Below are positions 1 to 6,510 of a DNA stretch of 43,524 bases, one piece after another (position 1 is the stretch's first letter; each line of letters begins with the position of its first letter). A program made the position numbers and the translations under genes. The DNA lies in the NCBI GenBank assembly GCA_024743095.1, contig JANSXF010000033.1, positions 1 through 43,524 on the forward strand. Reading direction: 5' to 3'. This stretch comes from Flavobacteriaceae bacterium (GTDB lineage Bacteria > Bacteroidota > Bacteroidia > Flavobacteriales > Flavobacteriaceae). Below the pieces are notes generated by a model. It searched no databases and was not told the DNA's origin. It was given only the letters and a program-made list of their open reading frames with translations.

Positions 1-1
1 A

Positions 2-610
2 GAAAGCACCTCACCATTTGTAGTAAAGCGCACCGCTTTCAGCAATAAAGGGTTCGCCATGACCGAGATTTCGTCGGATGTCAAGGTAATAGGGGTTTCC
101 AGTAATGCCTTCGGTGTTGTTGAAAACAATGTTTCCGCTTCGGTGGAAGATTTTGGCCCATCATTGGGCGATAATGCCTTTGCCGTTAAATCGGTAGAAG
201 TGGATCGTGTGGTGGGAAAAGCAACCATTGCCGACGCCGATATCGTTGTCTCCGGTGGTCGAGGATTAAAAGGACCCGAGAATTGGGGCATGGTTGAAGA
301 ACTGGCCGATGTTTTGGGTGCGGCGACCGCCTGCTCCAAACCAGTCTCGGATATGGGATGGCGCCCGCACAGCGAACACGTTGGCCAAACCGGTAAGCCG
401 GTTGCGAGCAATCTTTATATCGCTATCGGGATTTCCGGGGCCATTCAGCATTTGGCAGGTATCAATGCCTCCAAGGTAAAAGTGGTCATCAACAACGACC
501 CGGAAGCTCCTTTCTTCAAGGCGGCGGATTACGGAATAGTCGGGGATGCCTTCGAAGTAGTGCCCGAACTCATCGAAAAATTAAAAGAATTTAAAGCCCA
601 AAACACTTAA
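2..610 (+). CDS. etfA: Electron transfer flavoprotein alpha subunit (3' part, cut by window edge)
   Basis: The alpha subunit of the EtfAB heterodimer carries FAD and passes electrons from acyl-CoA and other dehydrogenases to the quinone pool. The frame is open from base 2 and the first in-frame ATG (base 59) is internal, so the N-terminal domain and the start lie outside the window. About 202 residues remain. The C-terminal FAD domain is clear: [11 protein letters not shown], then the VGQTGK loop, then [14 protein letters not shown] and [10 protein letters not shown], which are EtfA signatures. etfB would be expected just upstream. The next gene on the same strand is the bifunctional nuclease, 89 bases on. 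Seen: domain and motifs. Known: EtfA role. Inferred: operon with etfB. Confidence 0.95.
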   Translation, partial: ESTSPFVVKRTAFSNKGFAMTEISSDVKVIGVSSNAFGVVENNVSASVEDFGPSLGDNAFAVKSVEVDRVVGKATIADADIVVSGGRGLKGPENWGMVEELADVLGAATACSKPVSDMGWRPHSEHVGQTGKPVASNLYIAIGISGAIQHLAGINASKVKVVINNDPEAPFFKAADYGIVGDAFEVVPELIEKLKEFKAQNT

Positions 611-630
611 ATTTTGTTAATTTGCCCATT

Positions 631-684
631 GCAAGGGGCTGTTCAGATAACTGGTAAAGCCACTTATTTGGACGGCCCCTTTGC
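631..684 (+). promoter_or_regulatory. Hairpin in the leader of the bifunctional nuclease gene
   Basis: Bases 631-639 (GCAAGGGGC) pair with 675-684 (GCCCCTTTGC, one bulged T), leaving a loop of about 35 bases that ends just before the ribosome binding site. No T-run follows, so it is not a standard terminator for etfA. It could be an mRNA stability element or a translational control stem. Function is inferred. Confidence 0.4.
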
Positions 685-687
685 TTT

Positions 688-695
688 AGGAGGAG
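688..695 (+). promoter_or_regulatory. Strong Shine-Dalgarno sequence
   Basis: AGGAGGAG lies four bases before the ATG at 700. This is a near-perfect anti-SD match, unusual in Bacteroidota, where most genes (including almost all others here) have no recognisable SD. It fixes the start of the downstream gene. Confidence 0.7.
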
Positions 696-699
696 ATAT

Positions 700-1329
700 A
701 TGAGTTTAGTACGATTAAAAATAAAGGGGATATCATACAGCCAAACACAAAATGGCGCATACGCCCTTATTTTAAATGAAGAGGAGGGAGACCGAAAACT
801 TCCCATAGTTATAGGCGCATTTGAAGCACAATCCATCGCCATTGCTTTGGAAAAAGAGATAAAACCGCCAAGGCCCTTGACCCATGATCTGTTCAAGAAC
901 TTTGCGGACAGGTTCAAGATTGTGGTCAAGCAGGTGATCATCCACAAATTGGTGGACGGTGTTTTTTATTCCAGCATTATCTGTGAGCGCGATAACGACG
1001 AGGAAATCATCGATGCCCGCACCAGCGATGCGATTGCACTTGCACTGCGGTTCAACGCTCCTATTTTTACATACAAGACCATTTTGGACAAAGCCGGTAT
1101 TTTCCTAAAATTTTCTTCCAAAGAGAAAGAAGAGGACGAGGACGACAGCATTATGGTCGATGAAATCCTTCAAGAAGGAGAAGCCGTGGAGTTAGAGTCA
1201 GGTTCCGATACACACGGATATAGAGAAATGTCCCTACAAGAACTTCATAAAGAATTGGATAATGCGGTGGCCAGCGAAGACTACGAAAAGGCCGCCAAAT
1301 TGAGGGATGAGATTTCCAAGCGCAAATAA
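700..1329 (+). CDS. Bifunctional nuclease (BFN/DUF151) domain protein with UVR motif
   Basis: This 209-residue protein has an N-terminal DUF151/BFN domain (about residues 1-140; LPIVIGAFEAQSIAIALE and ARTSDAIALALRFNAPIF are typical) and a C-terminal UvrB/UvrC-type UVR motif (about 170-207; LHKELDNAVASEDYEKAAKLRDEI). The stretch between them is acidic. BFN proteins have been described as Mg-dependent nucleases with RNase and DNase activity, but their bacterial role is unsettled. The UVR helix pair usually mediates protein-protein contacts. The start is set by a strong SD (688-695). The nucleoside transporter gene follows after 13 bases, so co-transcription is likely. Seen: both domains. Inferred: any link between nuclease activity and nucleoside uptake. 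Confidence 0.88.
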   Translation: MSLVRLKIKGISYSQTQNGAYALILNEEEGDRKLPIVIGAFEAQSIAIALEKEIKPPRPLTHDLFKNFADRFKIVVKQVIIHKLVDGVFYSSIICERDNDEEIIDARTSDAIALALRFNAPIFTYKTILDKAGIFLKFSSKEKEEDEDDSIMVDEILQEGEAVELESGSDTHGYREMSLQELHKELDNAVASEDYEKAAKLRDEISKRK

Positions 1330-1342
1330 ACGACCAACATAC

Positions 1343-2803
1343 ATGGCGAAAAAGACCCAAAGTTTACTGCTCCTGTTACTCCTTTGTTCGGTCGTTTTCG
1401 GCCAAAATTCTTTGCCCGCAGATTCCCTTAATGTAGCCATAGGCTCTACCATTACCGAGAACATTGCTGTGCAGCAAACCGCTGAAATTATTCCCAATCA
1501 AGGTTTCACTATTACCACATTGCTTCGTGGGGCGTTGGGAATGGCCGTACTGATCCTGATATCATTTCTGTTCAGCTCCAACAGAAAAGCCGTCAATTGG
1601 AAAACGGTCGCAATCGGCTTATCATTACAAATTTTGATTGCCATCGGGGTGCTCAAGGTTCCCTTTGTACAATATATATTTGAACAGGTCGGCGGCATTT
1701 TCGTAAGCATATTGGACTTTACCCGTGCCGGAAGCCAGTTTTTGTTCGAAGGGTTGGTCGTGGATATGGATACCTTTGGTTATATATTTGCCTTCCAAGT
1801 ATTGCCCACCATTATATTCTTCTCCGCATTGACCTCCGTACTTTATTACTTGGGAGTGATACAGGTCGTGGTCAAATGGATGGCATGGTTGCTCTCCAAA
1901 AGTTTGGGCATATCGGGAGCAGAGAGTCTTTCCGTAGCGGGCAACATATTTTTGGGCCAGACCGAAGCCCCCTTGCTGATCAAGGCCTATTTGGAAAAAA
2001 TGAACAAATCCGAAATCCTTTTGGTGATGATCGGTGGAATGGCCACCGTAGCCGGAGCTGTTTTGGCCGCCTATATTGGATTTTTAGGAGGCGATGACCC
2101 CGAACTTCGTTTGGTCTTCGCCAAGCACCTTTTGGCAGCATCTGTAATGGCCGCACCCGGGGCCATCGTAATTTCAAAAATATTGTACCCGCAGACCGAG
2201 AAGGTCAACACGGACGTAGAGGTTTCTTCCGAAAAAATAGGCGCCAACATCTTGGACGCCATTGCCAATGGAACCACCGAAGGTCTTAAACTCGCCTTGA
2301 ACGTTGGGGCCATGCTTTTGGTGTTTGTGGCCTTTATCGCCATGATCAACGGAATTTTGGGCTGGGTCGGAGATCTTACCACTTTCAATAATTGGATAGC
2401 CGCCAATTCCCCGTACACCGAATTTTCCCTGGAAGCCATTCTAGGCACCATATTTGCCCCGCTTATGTGGTTGATAGGTGTTGCCAATGAGGACATTATG
2501 CTCATGGGACAGTTGCTCGGCATTAAATTGGCCGCAAGTGAATTTGTAGGCTACATTCAATTGGCCGATCTTAAGAATGTGGCAAGTGGTGTTCACTTTA
2601 CTTACAACAAATCCGTAATCATGGCCACCTACATGCTCTGTGGTTTTGCCAACTTTGCCTCCATTGGTATTCAAATTGGCGGTATCGGTTCTTTGGCGCC
2701 CGGTCAACGTAAAGTACTTTCCTCTTTTGGAATGAAGGCGGTTTTGGGCGGGTCATTGGCCTCATTGTTGTCGGCCACCATTGCTGGGATGATTTTAGGG
2801 TAG
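1343..2803 (+). CDS. Concentrative nucleoside transporter (CNT/NupC family)
   Basis: The family imports nucleosides coupled to Na+ or H+ across the inner membrane. The protein is 486 residues from the ATG at 1343; an in-frame ATG at 1307 would overlap the upstream gene and precede the signal-like segment, so it is not preferred. Family features include GAESLSVAGNIFLGQTEAPLLIK, the substrate and cation motif, here in shortened form GAESLSVAGNIFLGQTEAP, then GGMATVAGAVLAAYIG and, in the C-terminal half, GVANEDIMLMGQLLG and CGFANFASIGIQIGG. Residues 1-21 look like a cleavable signal peptide (Leu-rich core, VVFGQ end), followed by a polar linker of about 35 residues before the usual first helix. 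It sits just upstream, across the IVS-type insert, of thyA, consistent with nucleoside salvage. Substrate range cannot be read from sequence. Confidence 0.9.
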   Translation: MAKKTQSLLLLLLLCSVVFGQNSLPADSLNVAIGSTITENIAVQQTAEIIPNQGFTITTLLRGALGMAVLILISFLFSSNRKAVNWKTVAIGLSLQILIAIGVLKVPFVQYIFEQVGGIFVSILDFTRAGSQFLFEGLVVDMDTFGYIFAFQVLPTIIFFSALTSVLYYLGVIQVVVKWMAWLLSKSLGISGAESLSVAGNIFLGQTEAPLLIKAYLEKMNKSEILLVMIGGMATVAGAVLAAYIGFLGGDDPELRLVFAKHLLAASVMAAPGAIVISKILYPQTEKVNTDVEVSSEKIGANILDAIANGTTEGLKLALNVGAMLLVFVAFIAMINGILGWVGDLTTFNNWIAANSPYTEFSLEAILGTIFAPLMWLIGVANEDIMLMGQLLGIKLAASEFVGYIQLADLKNVASGVHFTYNKSVIMATYMLCGFANFASIGIQIGGIGSLAPGQRKVLSSFGMKAVLGGSLASLLSATIAGMILG

Positions 2804-2805
2804 TC

Positions 2806-2887
2806 GGGTGAAAGGCTAATGGTTAAAAGGGTCAATGGTAAAAGGATAAAGGGTAAAGGGTAAAAGGTTACCGGTAAAGGGTAAAAA
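2806..2887 (+). repeat. Degenerate GGGTAAA heptamer tract, left flank of IVS-type gene
   Basis: About eleven units of 6-8 bases run in tandem after the transporter stop, for example GGTGAAA, GGCTAAT, GGTAAAA, GGATAAA, GGGTAAA, GGTAAA; the consensus is GGGTAAA. The same unit occurs in inverted orientation after the next gene (3313-3426), so the two tracts could pair over the whole gene in DNA or RNA. This is direct observation; the function is unknown. Confidence 0.8.
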
Positions 2888-2955
2888 ATGTCCTTTTAAG
2901 AAGCTGGAAAGTTAAAATATAGATTTCAACCTCGAAATTTTAAACATATATCGCT

Positions 2956-3315
2956 ATGCGAAATTTTCGAGAGTTGAACGTCTGGAAAGATGGACGAGTT
3001 TTAGTGAAGGACGTTTATACGCTCACCAAACTTTTACCGGATTCCGAACAATTTGGATTGATTCCACAAATTCAAAGAAGCGTTATTTCCATTCCAGCCA
3101 ACATTGCCGAAGGATGCAGTAAAAATTCCCAAAAAGATTTTGTTCGATTCCTTCAAATCAGTTTAGGTTCGGCATACGAATTGGAATCACACCTTATTCT
3201 TTGTGAAGATTTAGAATTTCTCACTCCTGAAAAAGCAGAACCCGCTATCCAAAACATTCAAAAACTGCAAAGAGGCATAGCGTCCCTGATAAAATATATC
3301 AGGTCAAACCATTAA
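2956..3315 (+). CDS. Four helix bundle protein (23S rRNA intervening-sequence protein family)
   Basis: A 119-residue all-helical protein of the IVP/S23 family. Signatures seen: FRELNVWKDGRVLVKDVY at the N-terminus, then QIQRSVISIPANIAEGCSK near residues 37-55 and FLQISLGSAYELESHLILC near 66-83. Members are encoded inside 23S rRNA intervening sequences of Leptospira and others, and a relative (Avd) is the accessory protein of diversity-generating retroelements. No reverse transcriptase, variable repeat or rRNA lies nearby here, so this is a free-standing copy. It interrupts the space between the transporter and thyA and is flanked on both sides by GGGTAAA-type tracts in opposite orientation, which suggests a small mobile or formerly mobile unit. 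The biochemical role is unknown; nucleic acid binding is inferred from relatives. Confidence 0.9.
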   Translation: MRNFRELNVWKDGRVLVKDVYTLTKLLPDSEQFGLIPQIQRSVISIPANIAEGCSKNSQKDFVRFLQISLGSAYELESHLILCEDLEFLTPEKAEPAIQNIQKLQRGIASLIKYIRSNH

Positions 3316-3426
3316 CCCCTTTTCCCAAAACCCTTTACCCTTCACACCCCTCACAGTTAATAAACTCTTCATAAGTCAAACCGTTGACCTATTGTCCGTT
3401 CACCCGTAACCATTTACCTTTAACCC
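3313..3426 (-). repeat. Degenerate heptamer tract, right flank, inverted relative to the left
   Basis: Read on the minus strand this tract has units such as GGTAAAT, GGTTAC, GGGTGAA, GGGTAAA, GGGTTTT, matching the left tract in kind. The middle (about 3355-3395) is less regular. It fills nearly all of the space between the IVS-type gene and thyA, so any thyA promoter must lie within or upstream of it. Confidence 0.75.
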
Positions 3427-3430
3427 CACT

Positions 3431-4255
3431 ATGAAACAGTACCACGACCTTCTGAAACACGTATTGGAACACGGAAACCAAAAAGGGGACCGTACCGGAA
3501 CAGGAACCTTGAGCGTTTTTGGCTATCAAATGCGGTTCGACCTCTCCGAGGGATTCCCCATGGTGACGACCAAAAAGTTGCACCTCAAATCCATAGTACA
3601 CGAACTATTATGGTTTTTGAAAGGGGACACCAATATTCAATATCTGCAAGAGAACGGCGTGCGTATCTGGAACGAATGGGCGAACGAAAACGGCGACCTT
3701 GGTCCTGTTTATGGACACCAATGGCGCAATTGGAACAGTGAGGAAATCGACCAGATCAAAGAAGTCATTGAAACCTTGAAGAACAATCCCAACAGCCGTA
3801 GAATGCTGGTTTCTGCATGGAACCCCAGCGTTATGCCGGACACTTCGGTGTCTTTTTCGGAAAATGTGGCCAACGGTAAGGCTGCACTCCCACCCTGCCA
3901 TGCCTTTTTCCAGTTTTATGTGGCGGATGGCAAACTTTCTTGCCAATTGTACCAGCGTAGTGCGGACATATTTTTAGGGGTGCCGTTCAACATTGCGTCC
4001 TACGCTCTGTTCACCATGATGATGGCCCAAGTTTGTGGTTACCAACCGGGAGACTTTATCCACACCTTTGGTGACGCCCATATTTACAACAACCACATGG
4101 AGCAGGTAGAACTGCAATTGAGCCGCGACCCACGCCCCTTGCCCACCATGAAATTGAACCCCGAAGTAAAGGACATTTTTGACTTTACCTTTGATGATTT
4201 TGAGCTCTTGAACTACGACCCGCATCCGCATATTAAAGGGGTTGTGGCGGTTTAA
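3431..4255 (+). CDS. thyA: Thymidylate synthase
   Basis: ThyA methylates dUMP to dTMP with 5,10-methylene-THF, producing dihydrofolate that the DHFR encoded at 8049 can recycle. The protein is 274 residues, slightly longer than the E. coli enzyme because of a short insert before the active site ([15 protein letters not shown]). Seen: [18 protein letters not shown] (substrate phosphate-binding Arg) near residue 21, the nucleophile Cys156 in [12 protein letters not shown], the [19 protein letters not shown] segment, and the C-terminal [10 protein letters not shown] ending in the usual hydrophobic residue. The start is the only ATG after the repeat tract. No SD is visible. The transporter and thyA are commonly close in Flavobacteriaceae as far as I recall; here a repeat-flanked gene separates them. 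Confidence 0.98.
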   Translation: MKQYHDLLKHVLEHGNQKGDRTGTGTLSVFGYQMRFDLSEGFPMVTTKKLHLKSIVHELLWFLKGDTNIQYLQENGVRIWNEWANENGDLGPVYGHQWRNWNSEEIDQIKEVIETLKNNPNSRRMLVSAWNPSVMPDTSVSFSENVANGKAALPPCHAFFQFYVADGKLSCQLYQRSADIFLGVPFNIASYALFTMMMAQVCGYQPGDFIHTFGDAHIYNNHMEQVELQLSRDPRPLPTMKLNPEVKDIFDFTFDDFELLNYDPHPHIKGVVAV

Positions 4256-4323
4256 GTAATTGCCCTTAAAACATTAATTTTCTATTTAGCTTCTTTAAAG
4301 ATGAAAACTTTCACACGAAGCAC

Positions 4324-5076
4324 ATGAAAGAAATCTTGATTCTTGATTGTGAAAATTACAATTCATTGATTTTATCATTGGAAGCAATATTCAATGCTTC
4401 AGGAAAAGACATGATTTCTTTTTTACAAAAAATTGATTTAAAGCAAATCTGTCTGAATAATAGGGAAGCAAAAGATTACTATGAAATCCTATTTGATGAG
4501 TTCATCAAAGAATTTAAATTAGATGATTCGAAAATCATTTATGCAAATTGGTTTCATAACACAAGAACTTTGAAAGATTCAGAGTTTTCCGAGGGAATTT
4601 TACCATCACAAAAAGCAATTGTGAAAATAGAAACCCTACTTAACAGCATACTTAAAGAAACAAATATCCCCATAAACAATAAAAATTTATCACAGTGTTC
4701 AACCATTCAGGGAAAGATTAACTCCAAGGTAAATCAAGGTCCGTGGGGATGGTTGATTCGAGATTTTTCTTTTGAAAATACTGTAGGAATACACAATTAT
4801 CTGAACGTTCCCGGATTGGTGGAAGATATTGTAAAGTTTAAATATCCCAACAACTATGATTCATTGATTAGTCTATTTCAAAATAAGACAATGAAGTGTG
4901 TAGTAAAATTTAAAAGTGATACGTTATTCCATCCTAAAAAGCTTAGTAAGGTAATTAGCTATTTATACCATAAAGTAAAAAATGAAGAAATGGATTATAG
5001 ATGTAATGCGAATTTCAGCAACAACGGCTATATTATAAAACCCGAAATGATCTTAAAAATTGATTATTTACCTTAA
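4324..5076 (+). CDS. AT-rich orphan protein of unknown function
   Basis: A 250-residue soluble protein that I do not recognise. It has no signal peptide or membrane segment. A distinctive patch is WFHNTRTL (His78, Thr80, Arg81) followed by FSEGILP (Glu90-Gly91-Ile92), and later GPWGWLIRDFSF. The His-x-Thr-Arg then Gly-Ile pattern vaguely recalls the first strand of ADP-ribosyltransferase-fold proteins, but this is a weak impression. Base composition is clearly lower in GC than its neighbours (25% and 33% in two 60-base lines counted by hand), with Lys/Asn/Ile-rich usage, pointing to recent transfer. It stands alone between thyA and a REP-like hairpin pair. No partner gene, toxin-antitoxin mate or defence module is evident. 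Confidence 0.75.
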   Translation: MKEILILDCENYNSLILSLEAIFNASGKDMISFLQKIDLKQICLNNREAKDYYEILFDEFIKEFKLDDSKIIYANWFHNTRTLKDSEFSEGILPSQKAIVKIETLLNSILKETNIPINNKNLSQCSTIQGKINSKVNQGPWGWLIRDFSFENTVGIHNYLNVPGLVEDIVKFKYPNNYDSLISLFQNKTMKCVVKFKSDTLFHPKKLSKVISYLYHKVKNEEMDYRCNANFSNNGYIIKPEMILKIDYLP

Positions 5077-5090
5077 TTAACTCCCCTGAT

Positions 5091-5170
5091 AGCGCGAGTC
5101 TCTTGGCTCGTGACCAGTACAACCTCTCAAGACCTCACTGATTTAATAATGGAACGAGCGTGACGCTCGC
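5091..5170. repeat. REP/BIME-like doublet of inverted palindromic hairpins
   Basis: Hairpin one spans 5093-5112: an 8-bp stem including two G-T pairs, with a TCTT loop. Hairpin two spans 5155-5169: CGAGCG, TGA loop, CGCTCG. Read in opposite orientations both fit GCGAG-N6/7-GCTCGT, so this is an inverted pair about 42 bases apart, as in REP elements mobilised by REP-associated tyrosine transposases. No such transposase is in the window. The doublet could also act as a transcription stop between the + strand orphan and the - strand small ORF. Confidence 0.6.
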
Positions 5171-5194
5171 ACCATCCATCATTTTTCGAAGAAA

Positions 5195-5383
5195 TCATTT
5201 TCTTAGCTCCAAAGTTATCTTTCTTAAAGCGGTAAGAACATTTCGCATATCCTCTTTGGAAAAAACACCTTCCTCCACATAAAAAAGCATTTCAATGCCC
5301 AAATCCAAAACTTCGGCCAGTTCTGCAGGAGAGGCGTAGGCATCTTCAAACAAATCCAAAAATATTCCTTCCATTTGGGGCAT
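5195..5383 (-). CDS. Small acidic protein, unknown
   Basis: A 62-residue frame starting MPQMEGIFLDLFEDAYAS, rich in Leu/Glu, predicted mostly helical, with no signal peptide or Cys. I do not recognise the family. An overlapping frame at 5224-5421 has an unnatural Trp/Phe-rich composition and is taken as a shadow. The gene faces the orphan and REP-like doublet on one side and diverges from the Dabb lipoprotein on the other. It is supported by its protein-like composition only. Confidence 0.5.
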   Translation of the reverse strand: MPQMEGIFLDLFEDAYASPAELAEVLDLGIEMLFYVEEGVFSKEDMRNVLTALRKITLELRK

Positions 5384-5486
5384 GATTCAAATGTAATCAA
5401 CCCAAATAAATGAAGCGTCATAACAAATTATGACCATACAATTTTCCTTTTTATCATAAAGCATGCGTCCCCAAATATCAATACCA

Positions 5487-5494
5487 TAAATTTG
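5487..5494 (+). promoter_or_regulatory. Predicted -7 promoter element for the Dabb lipoprotein
   Basis: TAAATTTG fits the Bacteroidota -7 consensus TAnnTTTG and lies about 50 bases before the start codon. No convincing -33 box was seen. Confidence 0.45.
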
Positions 5495-5544
5495 TAGAAG
5501 TCAAACACATTAAGACGCATAGATTTATTAATTTCTAACACCAT

Positions 5545-5976
5545 ATGATAATGAAACCCATCATCACCCTATTTGCCGCACTGTTATTTGCCAGTTGTGG
5601 TGAGCAAGCCAAAAAAGAAACCACCGAAAAAGAAGAAGAAAAGACCGTGAAAGAAACCGAAGCCATCGATTCACCAAAATTACGCCACGTAGTATTGTTC
5701 AAATTTAAGGAGACCTCATCCGAAGAAGAAATACAACAAGTGGAAGAAGCTTTCAATGCCCTGCCATCAAAAATTTCGGAAATAAAAGGATACGAATGGG
5801 GCATGAACAACAGCCCAGAAAACTTGAACAAAGGGCTTACCCACTGCTACTTTTTGACCTTTGATAGCGAAGCCGACCGTGACACCTATCTCACCCACCC
5901 CGACCATGTGGCTTTTGGAGACATTGCAGGCCCGCACATTGCCGATGTAACTGTTGTGGATTACTGGACCAAATAA
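5545..5976 (+). CDS. Dabb-family (stress-responsive A/B barrel) lipoprotein
   Basis: A 143-residue protein with a lipoprotein signal peptide (LLFASC, lipidated Cys18), a Glu/Lys-rich linker (about 19-43), and a Dabb domain (about 45-142) starting LRHVVLFKFKETSSEEEIQ and ending DVTVVDYWTK. Dabb domains form small alpha+beta barrels that usually dimerise; related domains have been tied to stress response, and some act on small ligands, but no activity can be assigned here. A second ATG two codons on (5551) would also give a good signal peptide. It is probably anchored in an outer or inner membrane leaflet facing the periplasm. Confidence 0.88.
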   Translation: MIMKPIITLFAALLFASCGEQAKKETTEKEEEKTVKETEAIDSPKLRHVVLFKFKETSSEEEIQQVEEAFNALPSKISEIKGYEWGMNNSPENLNKGLTHCYFLTFDSEADRDTYLTHPDHVAFGDIAGPHIADVTVVDYWTK

Positions 5977-6022
5977 TATTGATCAGACTCCCATCGATTT
6001 AAAGAATACGGACAACCTCAAC

Positions 6023-6066
6023 AAATAAAACCGCCATCAGCTTTGGGGCAAACTGATGGCGGATAG
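6023..6066 (-). terminator. Rho-independent terminator, possibly bidirectional
   Basis: Perfect 10-bp stem: CCGCCATCAG (6031-6040) with CTGATGGCGG (6053-6062). On the minus strand it is followed by TTTTATTT, so it fits the end of the CBM48-type gene. On the plus strand a T-run follows after ATAGTG (6069-6074), so it may also stop the Dabb transcript. Confidence 0.85.
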
Positions 6067-6072
6067 TGTTTT

Positions 6073-6369
6073 TTAAACCTCCAATACGGCATTTTCGGTT
6101 CCAGCATAATCGTTCCATTGGTAACGATCGGCCTCACCATCGTTGGTATAGTTGCCGTCTATCAAATATCTAAACTCGTAGCTGTTCTCCACAGGTAGTT
6201 CGAACGTACCCTTAAAGGTTCCGTTCTTTAATTTCTTTAGGCCGCTCTTTTTGGGATTCCACTTATTGAAATCACCAACTACTGCAACGGTCTCCGCCTC
6301 ATCTGCAGGAACTGTAAAAGTTACTTTGCAAACAGGCTTGCTCTTCAGGTATTGTTTTTTAATTGCCAT
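6073..6369 (-). CDS. Isoamylase early-set / CBM48-like glycogen-binding domain protein
   Basis: A 98-residue stand-alone domain of the AMPK-beta/CBM48 type found at the N-terminus of glycogen branching and debranching enzymes. Seen: VTFTVPADEAETVAVVGDFNKWNP, here given as VAVVGDFNKWNP, then LKKLKNGTFKGTFELP and YEFRYLIDGNYTNDGEAD. These contain the conserved Trp and the FRY-x-hDG core. No catalytic domain is present. The start at 6369 (MAIKKQYLKSK) is preferred over an upstream ATG at 6402 that adds an atypical 11 residues. It is probably cytoplasmic. It may bind polysaccharide or serve as a regulatory subunit, but no glycogen gene is nearby. Confidence 0.88.
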   Translation of the reverse strand: MAIKKQYLKSKPVCKVTFTVPADEAETVAVVGDFNKWNPKKSGLKKLKNGTFKGTFELPVENSYEFRYLIDGNYTNDGEADRYQWNDYAGTENAVLEV

Positions 6370-6439
6370 GGTACCGAAAATTTTAATTTCAGTACAAAAC
6401 AATATATAAAACCATTTATTTACAATTAGTTAGAACCGA

Positions 6440-6456
6440 TTTATCAATTTGATAAA
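6440..6456. promoter_or_regulatory. 17-bp odd palindrome upstream of the CBM48-type gene
   Basis: TTTATCAA (6440-6447), one central T, TTGATAAA (6449-6456). It lies about 70-87 bases upstream of the minus-strand start at 6369, in the intergenic region, and has no T-run, so an operator is more plausible than a terminator. The regulator is unknown. Confidence 0.35.
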
Positions 6457-6510
6457 ATCCACCTAACCGAAGGATTACTTTTAGCAAATAAGATCTGCGT
6501 TTTTTACCAA

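Noticed and set aside
2956..3315. Diversity-generating retroelement around the four-helix-bundle gene
   Set aside because: No reverse transcriptase, template repeat or variable repeat is present in the surrounding sequence.
2806..3426. Possible CRISPR or telomere-like array in the heptamer tracts
   Set aside because: Units are about 7 bases, degenerate and without spacers; no cas gene. G-runs are too short and irregular to argue for quadruplexes.
5224..5421. Alternative small frame overlapping the 62-residue ORF
   Set aside because: Trp/Phe/Lys-heavy translation without a plausible fold; the other frame has a normal composition.
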